Positions 56,517 to 64,000 of a DNA stretch of 64,000 nucleotides are shown one piece after another (positions within the stretch are counted from its first letter, which is position 1; each line of letters begins with the position of its first letter). The notes below the pieces were generated by a model. The model did not search any database. It was not told the DNA's origin and worked only from the letters and a program-made list of their open reading frames with translations. The DNA lies in the IMG/VR virus record IMGVR_UViG_3300022924_000018, positions 1-64,000 of that record; one strand, given 5' to 3'. The translations under genes and the position numbers were made by a program. The stretch is from a virus.

Positions 56517-57524
56517 ATGAACAATATACTAGACCATACAGAAAAAGTAATGAACCATTACCATAGTGGTAAATTAAAAGGCGAACCAACAGGATTTAAA
56601 TGCCTTGACGAATTAATAACGTTCAAACCTAAATATACAACCTATATACAAGGATTTCCTAAATGTGGTAAAACAGAAATGCATTTGGAGATTCTCTTTA
56701 ATCTAACCCAAAAATCACATGCTAAACACGCTATAATGAGTCCTGAAATTGGAGGAGTAGAAGATGTGATTGCAGAGTTAGTTTCGAAATACCTAAGAAG
56801 ACCATTCTTTAAATCATCTTATAATGCCCCACAAGAGCGTGAAATATATCAAGCTATGAATCAACTATCTCAATACTTTTTCGTGCTTGATAACGACTCT
56901 AAAGACTATAATATAGATACTTTTTTTGAGGACTGTATTAAAATAGAGAAAGACAACAAGGTAAAATTGTTCAGCACTTCTATAGACCCTTGGAATGATT
57001 TAGATGAGGACTTACAAAAATTTGGTGGAAGGGAAGATAAATATTTAGCTCACGCATTAAGAAAAGTTCGTTCAACAGCTAAAAATAATAATTGGCATAA
57101 TTTCATTGTTACACATAGCAAAGAGTCTACTGCTGTAGATTATAAGCATTATCAAGGAGGAAAAGTTACTTGTACGCCAATGCCGACATTACAAACATTT
57201 GCAGGAGGACAAGTTTGGAGTAGGAGAGCGTTTAATGTTATAGGAATGTGGAGGCCAGAAGAAGGTGCTGTAAACCCAAAAACACACCAACCTTTTGAAG
57301 ATAATGCTGCGGTTATAAAAATTCTAAAAGCAAAACCAAAAGGAGTTGGAAAGTTGGGTAGTGCTTATTTATATTTTGATTGGAGAAAAAACAGATACTT
57401 CGAGAAGTATAACGATAAAAACTTATATGCTTACGAACACATAAAAGAAGATGAAGAGTTGGCGAAAATAGAAAAAGAAAAGGGAGTTATTGATACATCA
57501 CAAACACAACAAGCATTTTTCTAA
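56517..57524 (+). CDS. DnaB/RecA-type replicative helicase
   Basis: 335 residues. Walker A GFPKCGKTE (~46-54); second conserved region HAIMSPEIGG (~70-80, in the position of the DnaB switch strand); Walker B-like VKLFSTSIDPWND (~155); HNFIVTHSKES (~205) near the sensor region; C-terminal VIKILKAKPKGVGKLG and YFDWRKNRYFE. It lacks the DnaB N-terminal domain, as many phage helicases do. Ends overlapping the next start. Confidence 0.75.
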   Translation: MNNILDHTEKVMNHYHSGKLKGEPTGFKCLDELITFKPKYTTYIQGFPKCGKTEMHLEILFNLTQKSHAKHAIMSPEIGGVEDVIAELVSKYLRRPFFKSSYNAPQEREIYQAMNQLSQYFFVLDNDSKDYNIDTFFEDCIKIEKDNKVKLFSTSIDPWNDLDEDLQKFGGREDKYLAHALRKVRSTAKNNNWHNFIVTHSKESTAVDYKHYQGGKVTCTPMPTLQTFAGGQVWSRRAFNVIGMWRPEEGAVNPKTHQPFEDNAAVIKILKAKPKGVGKLGSAYLYFDWRKNRYFEKYNDKNLYAYEHIKEDEELAKIEKEKGVIDTSQTQQAFF

Positions 57525-57889
57525 TGACAGACTTGGAATATCACTATTTGCAAATATCAAACATACATGATAAGCATTATAAGAAAAATAGAGAACGGTT
57601 ACAAAAAATAATGATTGCAAAGGGTGTAACTACTGAAATGTTAAGTGATTTATTATTATGGGAAAAAGAAAACAAGAGAACAGTTAAATCAAAGAGGCAA
57701 TTAGATAGATTATTCTTATTAGAAGAGGCGTTGGATGTGTTCGATGTTTGTGCTTCAACAGCAGACCAAACAGAGGTATTGTTAAACTTAAAAACTCAAG
57801 AAATAGAGAGTTTACTAAAAGCTAATGAAGAATTAAGGAAAGAACTAGAAACAACAAAACAATTTTATGAAAGCGAAAAGTCTATTTGA
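57524..57889 (+). CDS. Helical coiled-coil protein after the helicase
   Basis: 121 residues. Helical first half, then a C-terminal coiled coil (QEIESLLKANEELRKELETT). TAATG overlap with the helicase gene suggests a partner of the replication complex. Not recognised. Confidence 0.5.
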   Translation: MTDLEYHYLQISNIHDKHYKKNRERLQKIMIAKGVTTEMLSDLLLWEKENKRTVKSKRQLDRLFLLEEALDVFDVCASTADQTEVLLNLKTQEIESLLKANEELRKELETTKQFYESEKSI

Positions 57890-58136
57890 CAGAAACAAAT
57901 CCTATAACTATAATTCCTTTGAGGGTAAGAGTGGCATTTGGAAACTAATAGGTATAGAAGCAGGTTCTACAATGGAAAACACTTTAGATACTTTTTCAAA
58001 TGGCAAAGGCGATTACAAAACATTTAAAAGAGAATATGTAATTGAACAGGCAGACTTAGGAAACATCAAACCAATAGAATCATCAGAGGTAAAACTTAAT
58101 ACAGAAACAAAGAAAAAACAAGGAAGAGCAATATGA
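57867..58136 (+). CDS. Hypothetical basic protein
   Basis: 89 residues (KAKSLFDRNKSYNYNSFEGK, WKLIGIEAGSTMENTLDTFS). Overlaps upstream by 23 bp and couples to the HNH gene by ATGA. Not recognised. Confidence 0.5.
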   Translation: MKAKSLFDRNKSYNYNSFEGKSGIWKLIGIEAGSTMENTLDTFSNGKGDYKTFKREYVIEQADLGNIKPIESSEVKLNTETKKKQGRAI

Positions 58137-58495
58137 AAATAGACAGGCAATTAGTTTTAAATAAATTTGACGGAAAATGCGCTTACTGCGGTTGTGATTT
58201 AGAGAAAGGATGGAACTTAGACCATAAAACTCCTCAATGGCATTGTGAGGGTAAAAAACCATTAGCATCAATAGAGCAAGTACATTGTATGGAAAATTAT
58301 ATGCCTTCATGTAGAAGTTGTAATTTATTTAAGTCAGGTAATAGTATTGAAGGTTTTCGAAAACACATTGAATCACAAATAGAAACATTGAGAAGAGATA
58401 GACCTACATTTAGGGTTGCAGAAAGATTTGGACTTATCGAATGCAAACCTAAGTCAGTAGAATTTTACTTTGAAATTTATGAAAGAAAACCCTAA
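58133..58495 (+). CDS. HNH endonuclease
   Basis: 120 residues. CAYCGCDLEKGWNLDHKTPQ (~16-35) and CRSCNLFKSGNS (~63-74) give the two CxxC zinc pairs and the central D-H of the HNH fold (LDHKTPQ). Basic C-terminus. Could act in replication, packaging or as a mobile nuclease. Confidence 0.75.
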   Translation: MKIDRQLVLNKFDGKCAYCGCDLEKGWNLDHKTPQWHCEGKKPLASIEQVHCMENYMPSCRSCNLFKSGNSIEGFRKHIESQIETLRRDRPTFRVAERFGLIECKPKSVEFYFEIYERKP

Positions 58496-58613
58496 AAACA
58501 GATCAATCCTTCTAAGACTATTTCGAATAGAGTGGTTAAAGAACAGAGATAAAGAAATGGAGATATTAGCAGTGAGAAAGACTAAAGTAGAACAGTTAAA
58601 ATTAGAATTATGA
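58479..58613 (+). CDS. Small basic coiled-coil protein
   Basis: 44 residues (MKENPKNRSILLRLFRIEWL..., EILAVRKTKVEQLKLEL). Overlaps the HNH gene end and the glycosyltransferase start (ATGA). Not recognised. Confidence 0.5.
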   Translation: MKENPKNRSILLRLFRIEWLKNRDKEMEILAVRKTKVEQLKLEL

Positions 58614-59332
58614 GTATATCAGTAGTTATTCCAATTAAGTCAGATACAAAGAACAATAATATAGAGCTTATTTACGCATTAAGAAGCCTTGAGAAGAACT
58701 TAAATGGTTTAGGAGACATATTTATCATCGGAAATAAAATAAACTCTCTAAAGGGCTTAAAATACATTGAATGCAAAGATGATAAAGGTAGTCAATTTAA
58801 AGAAAGAAATATATACCGCAAAATATTATCTGCCTGTAATGATGAAAGAGTATCAAATAACTTTATTTGTACCAACGACGACATATACTTAACCAAAGAA
58901 TTTGATGCTAATTCACTTCCATTTTACCATAAGAGTGAATTAATTAACACAATGTCAAAGAATGCAGGAGATTATAGAAAATCTTTAAACCACACTCGGA
59001 AGCTTCTTATGAAAATGAAAAATACAACGTTAGATTATGATACTCATTTCCCTATACTATACAACAAAGAACATTTTTGTACATTTGCTAGTGAAGAAAC
59101 AAATTGGAATCAGCCATTCTCTTACGTAATAAAAAGTCTTTATTGTAACAGAAAAGGAGTTAAAGGCGAATATGGAGGTGATTGTAAGATACAAACCAAG
59201 ATGACTTACGAAGAAATAGTTAATAAAATTGGAGATAAATCATTCTTTAGCACATCAGACGGATGCATGAATGAGGATATGATAAAATACTTAAACGAAC
59301 TTTACCCAACAAAATCGAAATATGAACGATAG
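58610..59332 (+). CDS. Glycosyltransferase-like protein (GT-A fold)
   Basis: 240 residues. SISVVIPIKSDTKNNNIELI at the start and FICTNDDIYLTKEFDANS (~85-103) with N-DD in place of the usual DxD are typical of GT-A or Stealth-type sugar transferases. DGCMNEDMIKYL near the end fits the acceptor side. Sugar donor and acceptor unknown. See also 63231 and 63878. Confidence 0.6.
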   Translation: MSISVVIPIKSDTKNNNIELIYALRSLEKNLNGLGDIFIIGNKINSLKGLKYIECKDDKGSQFKERNIYRKILSACNDERVSNNFICTNDDIYLTKEFDANSLPFYHKSELINTMSKNAGDYRKSLNHTRKLLMKMKNTTLDYDTHFPILYNKEHFCTFASEETNWNQPFSYVIKSLYCNRKGVKGEYGGDCKIQTKMTYEEIVNKIGDKSFFSTSDGCMNEDMIKYLNELYPTKSKYER

Positions 59333-59600
59333 GAAAAAAGCAGTCAGTTATACTAGAGTAGAGGCAGGCACAATACAGCCCATTACATTTGATGTCTACG
59401 AAGATGAATTAAAAAACCATGTAGATGTGGTAAAAAAAGAAGTTTTCTGTAAAGCGCTTAAACAACGTATAAATACAAGGGTAATAAAATTTGGTAAAGT
59501 TTATGTTCATGCTTTATTTTTTGAAGATGGAAAGGTTTACGATGTAAGAGAGGGAGGTTTTAAATTAAGAGAACTACAGGGAGAAGCATTAAGATGGTAA
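59322..59600 (+). CDS. Hypothetical small protein
   Basis: 92 residues (KKAVSYTRVEAGTIQPITFD, VKKEVFCKALKQRINTRVIK, FGKVYVHALFFEDGKVYDVR). Beta-rich, overlapping both neighbours by 7-11 bp. Not recognised. Confidence 0.5.
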   Translation: MNDRKKAVSYTRVEAGTIQPITFDVYEDELKNHVDVVKKEVFCKALKQRINTRVIKFGKVYVHALFFEDGKVYDVREGGFKLRELQGEALRW

Positions 59601-60496
59601 ACACAAAAGAAATTCAAATGTTATCGAACTATGTTTTGATATTACCAGACCCGCAGCTAGAAACATATCAAATTAAGGGAGTAGATTTAGGGATTATTTC
59701 TCCCGATTTTAAATATGAAAATGGAGAGAAGGTATCGATAAAAGAAAGGAATCAAAGCGTATTTGGAACTGTTTATGGAGTGCCATCAAACCTTATATTC
59801 AACAAAAAGAAAATACTTAAACTAGCAAGCTCACATACGCTTTTCTACAGAGAAAACGAACATAATATCCCTGTCAATATAGGCATTCACAGAGTCATAG
59901 GAGAACTAACTAAAAACTCTGTACTTTACGATACCGATATAGAAATAAGTGCAGGAGACAAGGTTAATTTCAGTTATACAGCACATAAAATAGCTAAAGA
60001 CCAAAAGATGATATTCGATACTGAACTTGGAGAGATGTATCTTATAAAATACGATATGCTATACATGACGGTAGATGAGAATTATAAACCTAAAAAAATG
60101 CTTAATGGATGGGTAATAGCAGAACCCGAAGTTATTGAAGTCAAGAAAGAAGATAATGGACAGGAATTTATCGAACATTCAAGCGGACTTGTTACTTTAG
60201 CACCTAAAAACAAAATAAAGAAGACTAGAAAGACCCAAAAAGGAATAGTTAAACTATTTGGAACAAGGAACAGGGATTATCTTCAAGAGGTCGAAAAGGA
60301 AGACTTCAAAGACAATATGGTAATAGGACAAAACATAGTGTATGACCCAAGAAGAAGTCAAAAGCTAGAATACGAAACACATCAGATTATGAGTGATAAA
60401 ACATTACACTTAATTCAACGAAAAGATATTTTATTTTTAGACGGAATGTTTGGATTGGAGATAGATAAAATGGTAAAGGAGGAACAGAATGTATGA
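59594..60496 (+). CDS. Tandem GroES-like protein (co-chaperonin-like)
   Basis: 300 residues that read as two consecutive GroES-type barrels. First half: NYVLILPDPQLET, FGTVYGVPSNL, ISAGDKVNFSYTAHKIA, MYLIKYDMLYMTVDE. Second half: NGWVIAEPEVIEVKK, KKTRKTQKGIVKLFGTRN, VIGQNIVYDPRRSQKLEYET, LHLIQRKDILFLDG. The order (promoter strand, mobile-loop-like segment, G-D-x-V strand, V/I-x-x-x-D-I-L end) fits co-chaperonins. It would help host GroEL fold virion proteins, as gp31 does in T4. Similarity is by eye only. Confidence 0.5.
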   Translation: MVNTKEIQMLSNYVLILPDPQLETYQIKGVDLGIISPDFKYENGEKVSIKERNQSVFGTVYGVPSNLIFNKKKILKLASSHTLFYRENEHNIPVNIGIHRVIGELTKNSVLYDTDIEISAGDKVNFSYTAHKIAKDQKMIFDTELGEMYLIKYDMLYMTVDENYKPKKMLNGWVIAEPEVIEVKKEDNGQEFIEHSSGLVTLAPKNKIKKTRKTQKGIVKLFGTRNRDYLQEVEKEDFKDNMVIGQNIVYDPRRSQKLEYETHQIMSDKTLHLIQRKDILFLDGMFGLEIDKMVKEEQNV

Positions 60497-61088
60497 TTTA
60501 GATAGGGTTTATATCAACTTCACTAAATGTCCAAAAGGAACTAAGCTTACTGATTTCCATACTGAATTGGCAGCTTTCAGCGAGTTTACGTCTACAAAGA
60601 ATGAGAATATAATAAAAGTTGCAATATTAACAGCAGATATGGAGAGTCCTTTTTTAAAGATTAAGGACAGGAAAACTATGATAAGAACCATTTTCGAGTT
60701 TCTTGGACTTAGTTTAGAAGGTAAACCCACCAAACAACTGTATAACGATATTGTAGAATACAAGGAAACACACTATTTAGACTGCTTTGGGAGATATTTA
60801 ATGATTCTACATGATATAGATTGGACAGAATATCAAAGTACAAAGCAGACCCACGATGTTTTAACGATGGACAGTATGCGACCTCGTGAAAAGGAAGAAA
60901 ACATAGACGCATTCGTAAAACGAAGAGTTAATATACAAACGCATTTAAAGAAGATTGGGGATGACTTAAAGAAGTTGGAGGCTAAGATATTCCCTGACAG
61001 TCGTTCGGCTCGTGAGGTAGCCTTAAATGAGGTTAGAAAGATAATTAGTTACCCAGAGAAATACGCGGTAGATAGGCAAGTAATATGA
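60489..61088 (+). CDS. Hypothetical protein before terminase (possible small terminase position)
   Basis: 199 residues. Helical; N-terminal FHTELAAFSEFTSTKNENII and a C-terminal coiled-coil (NIQTHLKKIGDDLKKLEAKI). It overlaps the large-terminase start by 4 bp. A small-terminase or packaging accessory role is possible from position, but no HTH is evident. Confidence 0.5.
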   Translation: MYDLDRVYINFTKCPKGTKLTDFHTELAAFSEFTSTKNENIIKVAILTADMESPFLKIKDRKTMIRTIFEFLGLSLEGKPTKQLYNDIVEYKETHYLDCFGRYLMILHDIDWTEYQSTKQTHDVLTMDSMRPREKEENIDAFVKRRVNIQTHLKKIGDDLKKLEAKIFPDSRSAREVALNEVRKIISYPEKYAVDRQVI

Positions 61089-63250
61089 TAGATACTAAGA
61101 AATTAATAAAGCCCGATGGAACTGTAGATTTATTTGGTTTCCCTCACTATCAAATGAGATTTACTGAAAAATCTCCAATATACCCATTGTACGGGTACGA
61201 GGCAATACTTCCAGAACCGCCACCAGATAACGAAATACTTAATTATGATTTACCCATTGAGCAACAAATATTTAGGCACGTCCATATTCCAAAGGATTTA
61301 AGTAAATGGAAGGAAAAGGATAAGGACGAGTTTATTGATGGTGAATATAATAGAAGATTCAATGGTATTTGGATTTTTATAAAGGGGCAAAAGTATTACA
61401 TAACAGGAGTATTCTATTTCTTTTTAAACTATTGGACTTCTACATCAGCACCTAAAATTCTTTTTAGAAAGCTTGATCTAGATTTTTTCATTATGTGGTT
61501 TTTAGTAGTTTATGACCCTAAATGTTATGGATTGCTTATAGCGAAATGTCGTCAGGTCGGCGAGACTGAAAAATCAATATGCATCATTTATGAATTTTCT
61601 ACACGTGTAAAGAAGGTTAAATGTCCAATGCAGTCTATTAACGAGACTGATATATATGAAAATGCTTATAAGAGAATACTTCACGCTCATAATGAAATGG
61701 TATTCTATATGAGGGCTTCTAATAGGGGTAGTGTTGACCCGAAAGATGGATTGTTTTTTGATTACCAAAGAGAAACCTTGTCTAAGGATAAGATGAAGAA
61801 AAACCAAGAGGAGCATGGAGCAGCGTCTATAATTAACGAAGATTATGAATATGACCCTTTAGATAGCTCTATTGTTTATGGCGCTACCAAACCTCACGTG
61901 TTTGGTACAGGTACATTTGGACGTTATTATATGGATGAATGGGGCAAGATGGAGCAGATGAATCCATTATACGCTTGGGGTGTTGTTAAGCAGGCTATGT
62001 ATAACAAAATGACTAATGAGATATTAGGTAAGGCATTGTTTACGTCAACTGTAGAAGAATTAAAAGGTGGAGAAACGCTTAGGATAGCTAAAATGATGTG
62101 GAATCAAAGTGACCCTAATAACAGAAAGACAAATGGTGAAACATTAACAGGTCTTTATAGGATTTTCAGAGGTAGCTTAGACGCTGCTCCAATTGATGCT
62201 TGGGGTTTTCCTAAAATGGAAGAGGCAAAAGAAAGAAACAAGAGTGAGATTTCAATGCGTATAGCTCAAGGAGATATAAAGGGTAAAATTGAATATATGC
62301 GTATGAATGCTGAAACTATTGACGATGTATTCCAAAACACAAACGAAGGAACTCAATTCGATTTAGAAAGATTAGCAAACAGACAGCATTATTTATTAAA
62401 CACAGCGCCAAAATCATTATGCGTAAGAGGCAACTTAAAATGGAAAGATGATATAAGAGATACGGAAGTAATTTGGGAGCCTAACACAAAAGGAAAATGG
62501 ATGATTTCAAAACACCCAAGCGATTTTGGATACGAAGCTAATGCCAAAGTAAGAGGGGTAATAGCTCCAAAGCCTGCAAATATTCAATTTTTCAAAGCAG
62601 GACTTGACCCTTATGACCAACAAACCACTAATGACCCTGAACCATCTTTAGGTGCAATAACCGTTAAGCGTGTTCTTGACGAATACATTGATGGTGCTGA
62701 AACTAACTACCATCAACAAAATGACCCTGATGGTAAGTATAGAATTGGCGACCCGATGGATTATGGATTTCACTTTCAGACGAACAGAATTGTTTGTGAC
62801 TATCTATACAGAGAAAATGACCCTAATGACTTCTTTGAAGACGTTATATTGACAATGGTATATTACGGTACAGACTTTTTACCTGAAAAGGATAAGTTTG
62901 GTGCTTGCCATAGTTACTTAAAAACAAGAGGTTATGAATTATATTTAATGGAGAAACCTACTGATAGAAAAAACTCAAAAGGACAAATTGAAAGAGAAGG
63001 AGTTTCGGCAACCATTGGCAATATTGATAGTTATTTCAGCTTTCTAATGACATTAACTGCTAAATGGGCTAACACAATCGACCATCCGAGGGTTATTGAA
63101 CAATTACTTAGTATGAACTGGCTTAATAGAGGTAAGCGTGATCTCGGAGTTTCAACAGGTTGGGCAGAGTTTGCTGCATCACAGCCTAAATCATCATTTA
63201 GAAAACAAATTCAAGAAGATATAAGACATTATGATGAATATGCAGTATAA
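61085..63250 (+). CDS. terL: Terminase large subunit
   Basis: 721 residues. N-terminal region to ~105 (PLYGYEAILPEPPPDN, ITGVFYFFLNYWTSTSAPKI) as in crAss-like terminases, then the ATPase with an unusual Walker A AKCRQVGETEKS (~154-165) and Walker B RYYMDEWGK (~281-289), coupling motif ALFTSTVEEL, and a C-terminal nuclease domain starting FKAGLDPYDQ (~503) with later acidic residues (NRIVCDYLYREND). It drives DNA into the head and cuts it. It overlaps a glycosyltransferase gene at its 3' end. Confidence 0.8.
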   Translation: MIDTKKLIKPDGTVDLFGFPHYQMRFTEKSPIYPLYGYEAILPEPPPDNEILNYDLPIEQQIFRHVHIPKDLSKWKEKDKDEFIDGEYNRRFNGIWIFIKGQKYYITGVFYFFLNYWTSTSAPKILFRKLDLDFFIMWFLVVYDPKCYGLLIAKCRQVGETEKSICIIYEFSTRVKKVKCPMQSINETDIYENAYKRILHAHNEMVFYMRASNRGSVDPKDGLFFDYQRETLSKDKMKKNQEEHGAASIINEDYEYDPLDSSIVYGATKPHVFGTGTFGRYYMDEWGKMEQMNPLYAWGVVKQAMYNKMTNEILGKALFTSTVEELKGGETLRIAKMMWNQSDPNNRKTNGETLTGLYRIFRGSLDAAPIDAWGFPKMEEAKERNKSEISMRIAQGDIKGKIEYMRMNAETIDDVFQNTNEGTQFDLERLANRQHYLLNTAPKSLCVRGNLKWKDDIRDTEVIWEPNTKGKWMISKHPSDFGYEANAKVRGVIAPKPANIQFFKAGLDPYDQQTTNDPEPSLGAITVKRVLDEYIDGAETNYHQQNDPDGKYRIGDPMDYGFHFQTNRIVCDYLYRENDPNDFFEDVILTMVYYGTDFLPEKDKFGACHSYLKTRGYELYLMEKPTDRKNSKGQIEREGVSATIGNIDSYFSFLMTLTAKWANTIDHPRVIEQLLSMNWLNRGKRDLGVSTGWAEFAASQPKSSFRKQIQEDIRHYDEYAV

Positions 63251-63881
63251 AATATCAATCATTCACCCAAGTCGTAACAGACTTGAACAGGCAGAGGAAA
63301 CCATCAAGCTTTGGTTAGATAACGCTAAAGACAAAAGTTCAATAGATTATACACTATCTGTTGACATAGATGATAAGTATTTAAAGCGATATAAGGCTTT
63401 ATCAGACAAGTACGGCACTAACATTCATATAGCTAAAAATAATTCAGCTATAGAGGCTATAAACAGGGCTACAAGAAGGTCTAAAGGAAATATAATTATA
63501 GTGGTAAGTGATGACTTTAACTGTGAACCTAATTGGGATGAAAAACTTTCAAAGGAGTTAGAGGGAAAAGAAGACTTTATAGTCAAGACTCAAGACGGAT
63601 TGCAGGAATGGATTATTACTTTACCGATAATGGATAGAAAGTATTATGAAAGGTTTGGTTATGTATATTACCCTAAGTACCAACATTTATTTTCTGATAC
63701 TGAAATGACAAGTGTCGCTGATTTAACAGGCAGAAAGATAACCTCACAGTTATTCTTTGAACACAGGCATTATTCTACAGGAAAATCAGAGAAGGATGCG
63801 GTAAATACCAAGAACGATTCTACATGGAATCAAGGCAAAAAACTATACAATCAACGAAAAGCAATTAACTTCGGATTATGA
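63231..63881 (+). CDS. Glycosyltransferase family 2-like protein
   Basis: 216 residues. KISIIHPSRNRLEQAEETIK at the start (nucleotide-sugar strand) and NIIIVVSDDFNCEPNWDEKL (~90-109) with the DD metal site of GT2 enzymes; KYYERFGYVYYPKYQH later matches the acceptor-side motif. ATG 63231 overlaps terL by 20 bp; ATG 63240 is an equally good start. Coupled to the next GT gene by ATGA. Confidence 0.7.
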   Translation: MMNMQYKISIIHPSRNRLEQAEETIKLWLDNAKDKSSIDYTLSVDIDDKYLKRYKALSDKYGTNIHIAKNNSAIEAINRATRRSKGNIIIVVSDDFNCEPNWDEKLSKELEGKEDFIVKTQDGLQEWIITLPIMDRKYYERFGYVYYPKYQHLFSDTEMTSVADLTGRKITSQLFFEHRHYSTGKSEKDAVNTKNDSTWNQGKKLYNQRKAINFGL

Positions 63882-64000
63882 TACTAAGCATACTCATAGC
63901 TACAATGCCTAAAAGAAAATGGAAGTTTAATAGACTTCTAAATTCTTTAGACTCTCAATTACCAATGAATGGAAGTGTAGAAATACTGTGGAATGATTCA
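63878..64000 (+). CDS. Glycosyltransferase-like protein, cut by the window end
   Basis: 41 codons visible: MILSILIATMPKRKWKFNRL then LNSLDSQLPMNGSVEILWN. The SILIATxPxR start and V-E-I-L-W-N-D-S second strand are typical of GT2 enzymes. Third sugar-transferase-type gene around the terminase. Confidence 0.55.
   Translation, partial: MILSILIATMPKRKWKFNRLLNSLDSQLPMNGSVEILWNDS

Noticed and set aside
1-64000. Alternative genetic code (stop reassignment as in some crAss-like phages)
   Set aside because: TAA, TAG and TGA all terminate genes in overlaps with the next start, so all three act as stops.
1-64000. Integrase, excision genes or attachment sites
   Set aside because: No recombinase was recognised; the small HTH at 55347 is excisionase-like in fold only and more likely a regulator.
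1-64000. Diversity-generating retroelement for the tail fibre
   Set aside because: No reverse transcriptase and no repeated variable region was seen in the window.

Overview
The window looks like part of a lytic tailed phage (podovirus-type, crAss-like affinity) that infects a Bacteroidota host. The evidence is as follows. The DNA is AT-rich. Promoter-like boxes match the Bacteroidota -7 consensus TAnnTTTG (for example 19973, 20543, 49964, 54425 and 54811 on +, and 49376, 38947, 32335 and 32055 on -), and Shine-Dalgarno sequences are mostly absent. Exported proteins carry signal peptides of the Bacteroidota style ending A-x-A/G then Q. The first protein, the set of large internal virion proteins and the terminase type resemble those of crAss-like phages. 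TAA, TAG and TGA all end genes, so there is no sign of stop-codon reassignment. No integrase, transposase, reverse transcriptase or CRISPR array was seen.

Layout. (1) 1-24664, + strand, late genes: a large tail/stabilization-type protein; internal (cargo-type) virion proteins, including a giant ~1900-residue protein with a GNAT-like segment whose N-terminal part appears split by a frameshift at an A6 run near 7215; a run of adsorption and tail-fibre proteins, two with signal peptides; five small membrane proteins; a beta-helix protein; and a lysis block (muramidase, membrane protein, unimolecular-spanin candidate). (2) 24679-49356, - strand, about 70 small genes packed with ATGA/TAATG overlaps, read leftward from a promoter at 49376. 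Among them is a recombination and repair set (SSB-like, ERF annealing protein, Gp157-like, RuvC-like, UDG-like, HNH proteins), together with many unknowns, microproteins with one membrane span, and exported or lipoprotein genes. (3) 49357-49974, a divergent control region with a G-quadruplex motif, a G9 tract inside an inverted repeat and one perfect DnaA box. (4) 49975-64000, + strand: replication genes (winged-helix proteins, NinB-like, helicase loader-like, DnaB-type helicase), then a packaging block (tandem GroES-like protein, large terminase) interleaved with three glycosyltransferase-type genes, the last cut by the window end. Portal and capsid genes presumably lie beyond 64000.

The most unusual content is RNA-like structure in the - strand cluster. 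Two paralogous 257-codon winged-helix genes (31127-31900 and 38026-38799) both start with TTG. Each is preceded by a promoter and by two long inverted repeats that interleave (B'-A'-B-A), so the leader RNA would form a pseudoknot ending 4-5 nt before the start codon. The stem sequences differ between the two loci, but pairing, topology and the 37-nt first loop are kept. Three further structured intergenic elements begin 4-7 nt after a stop codon. One is 188 nt with a 7-bp acceptor-like closure and a T-arm, one is 60 nt with an acceptor-like stem and a canonical T-arm but no D-arm, and one is 92 nt.
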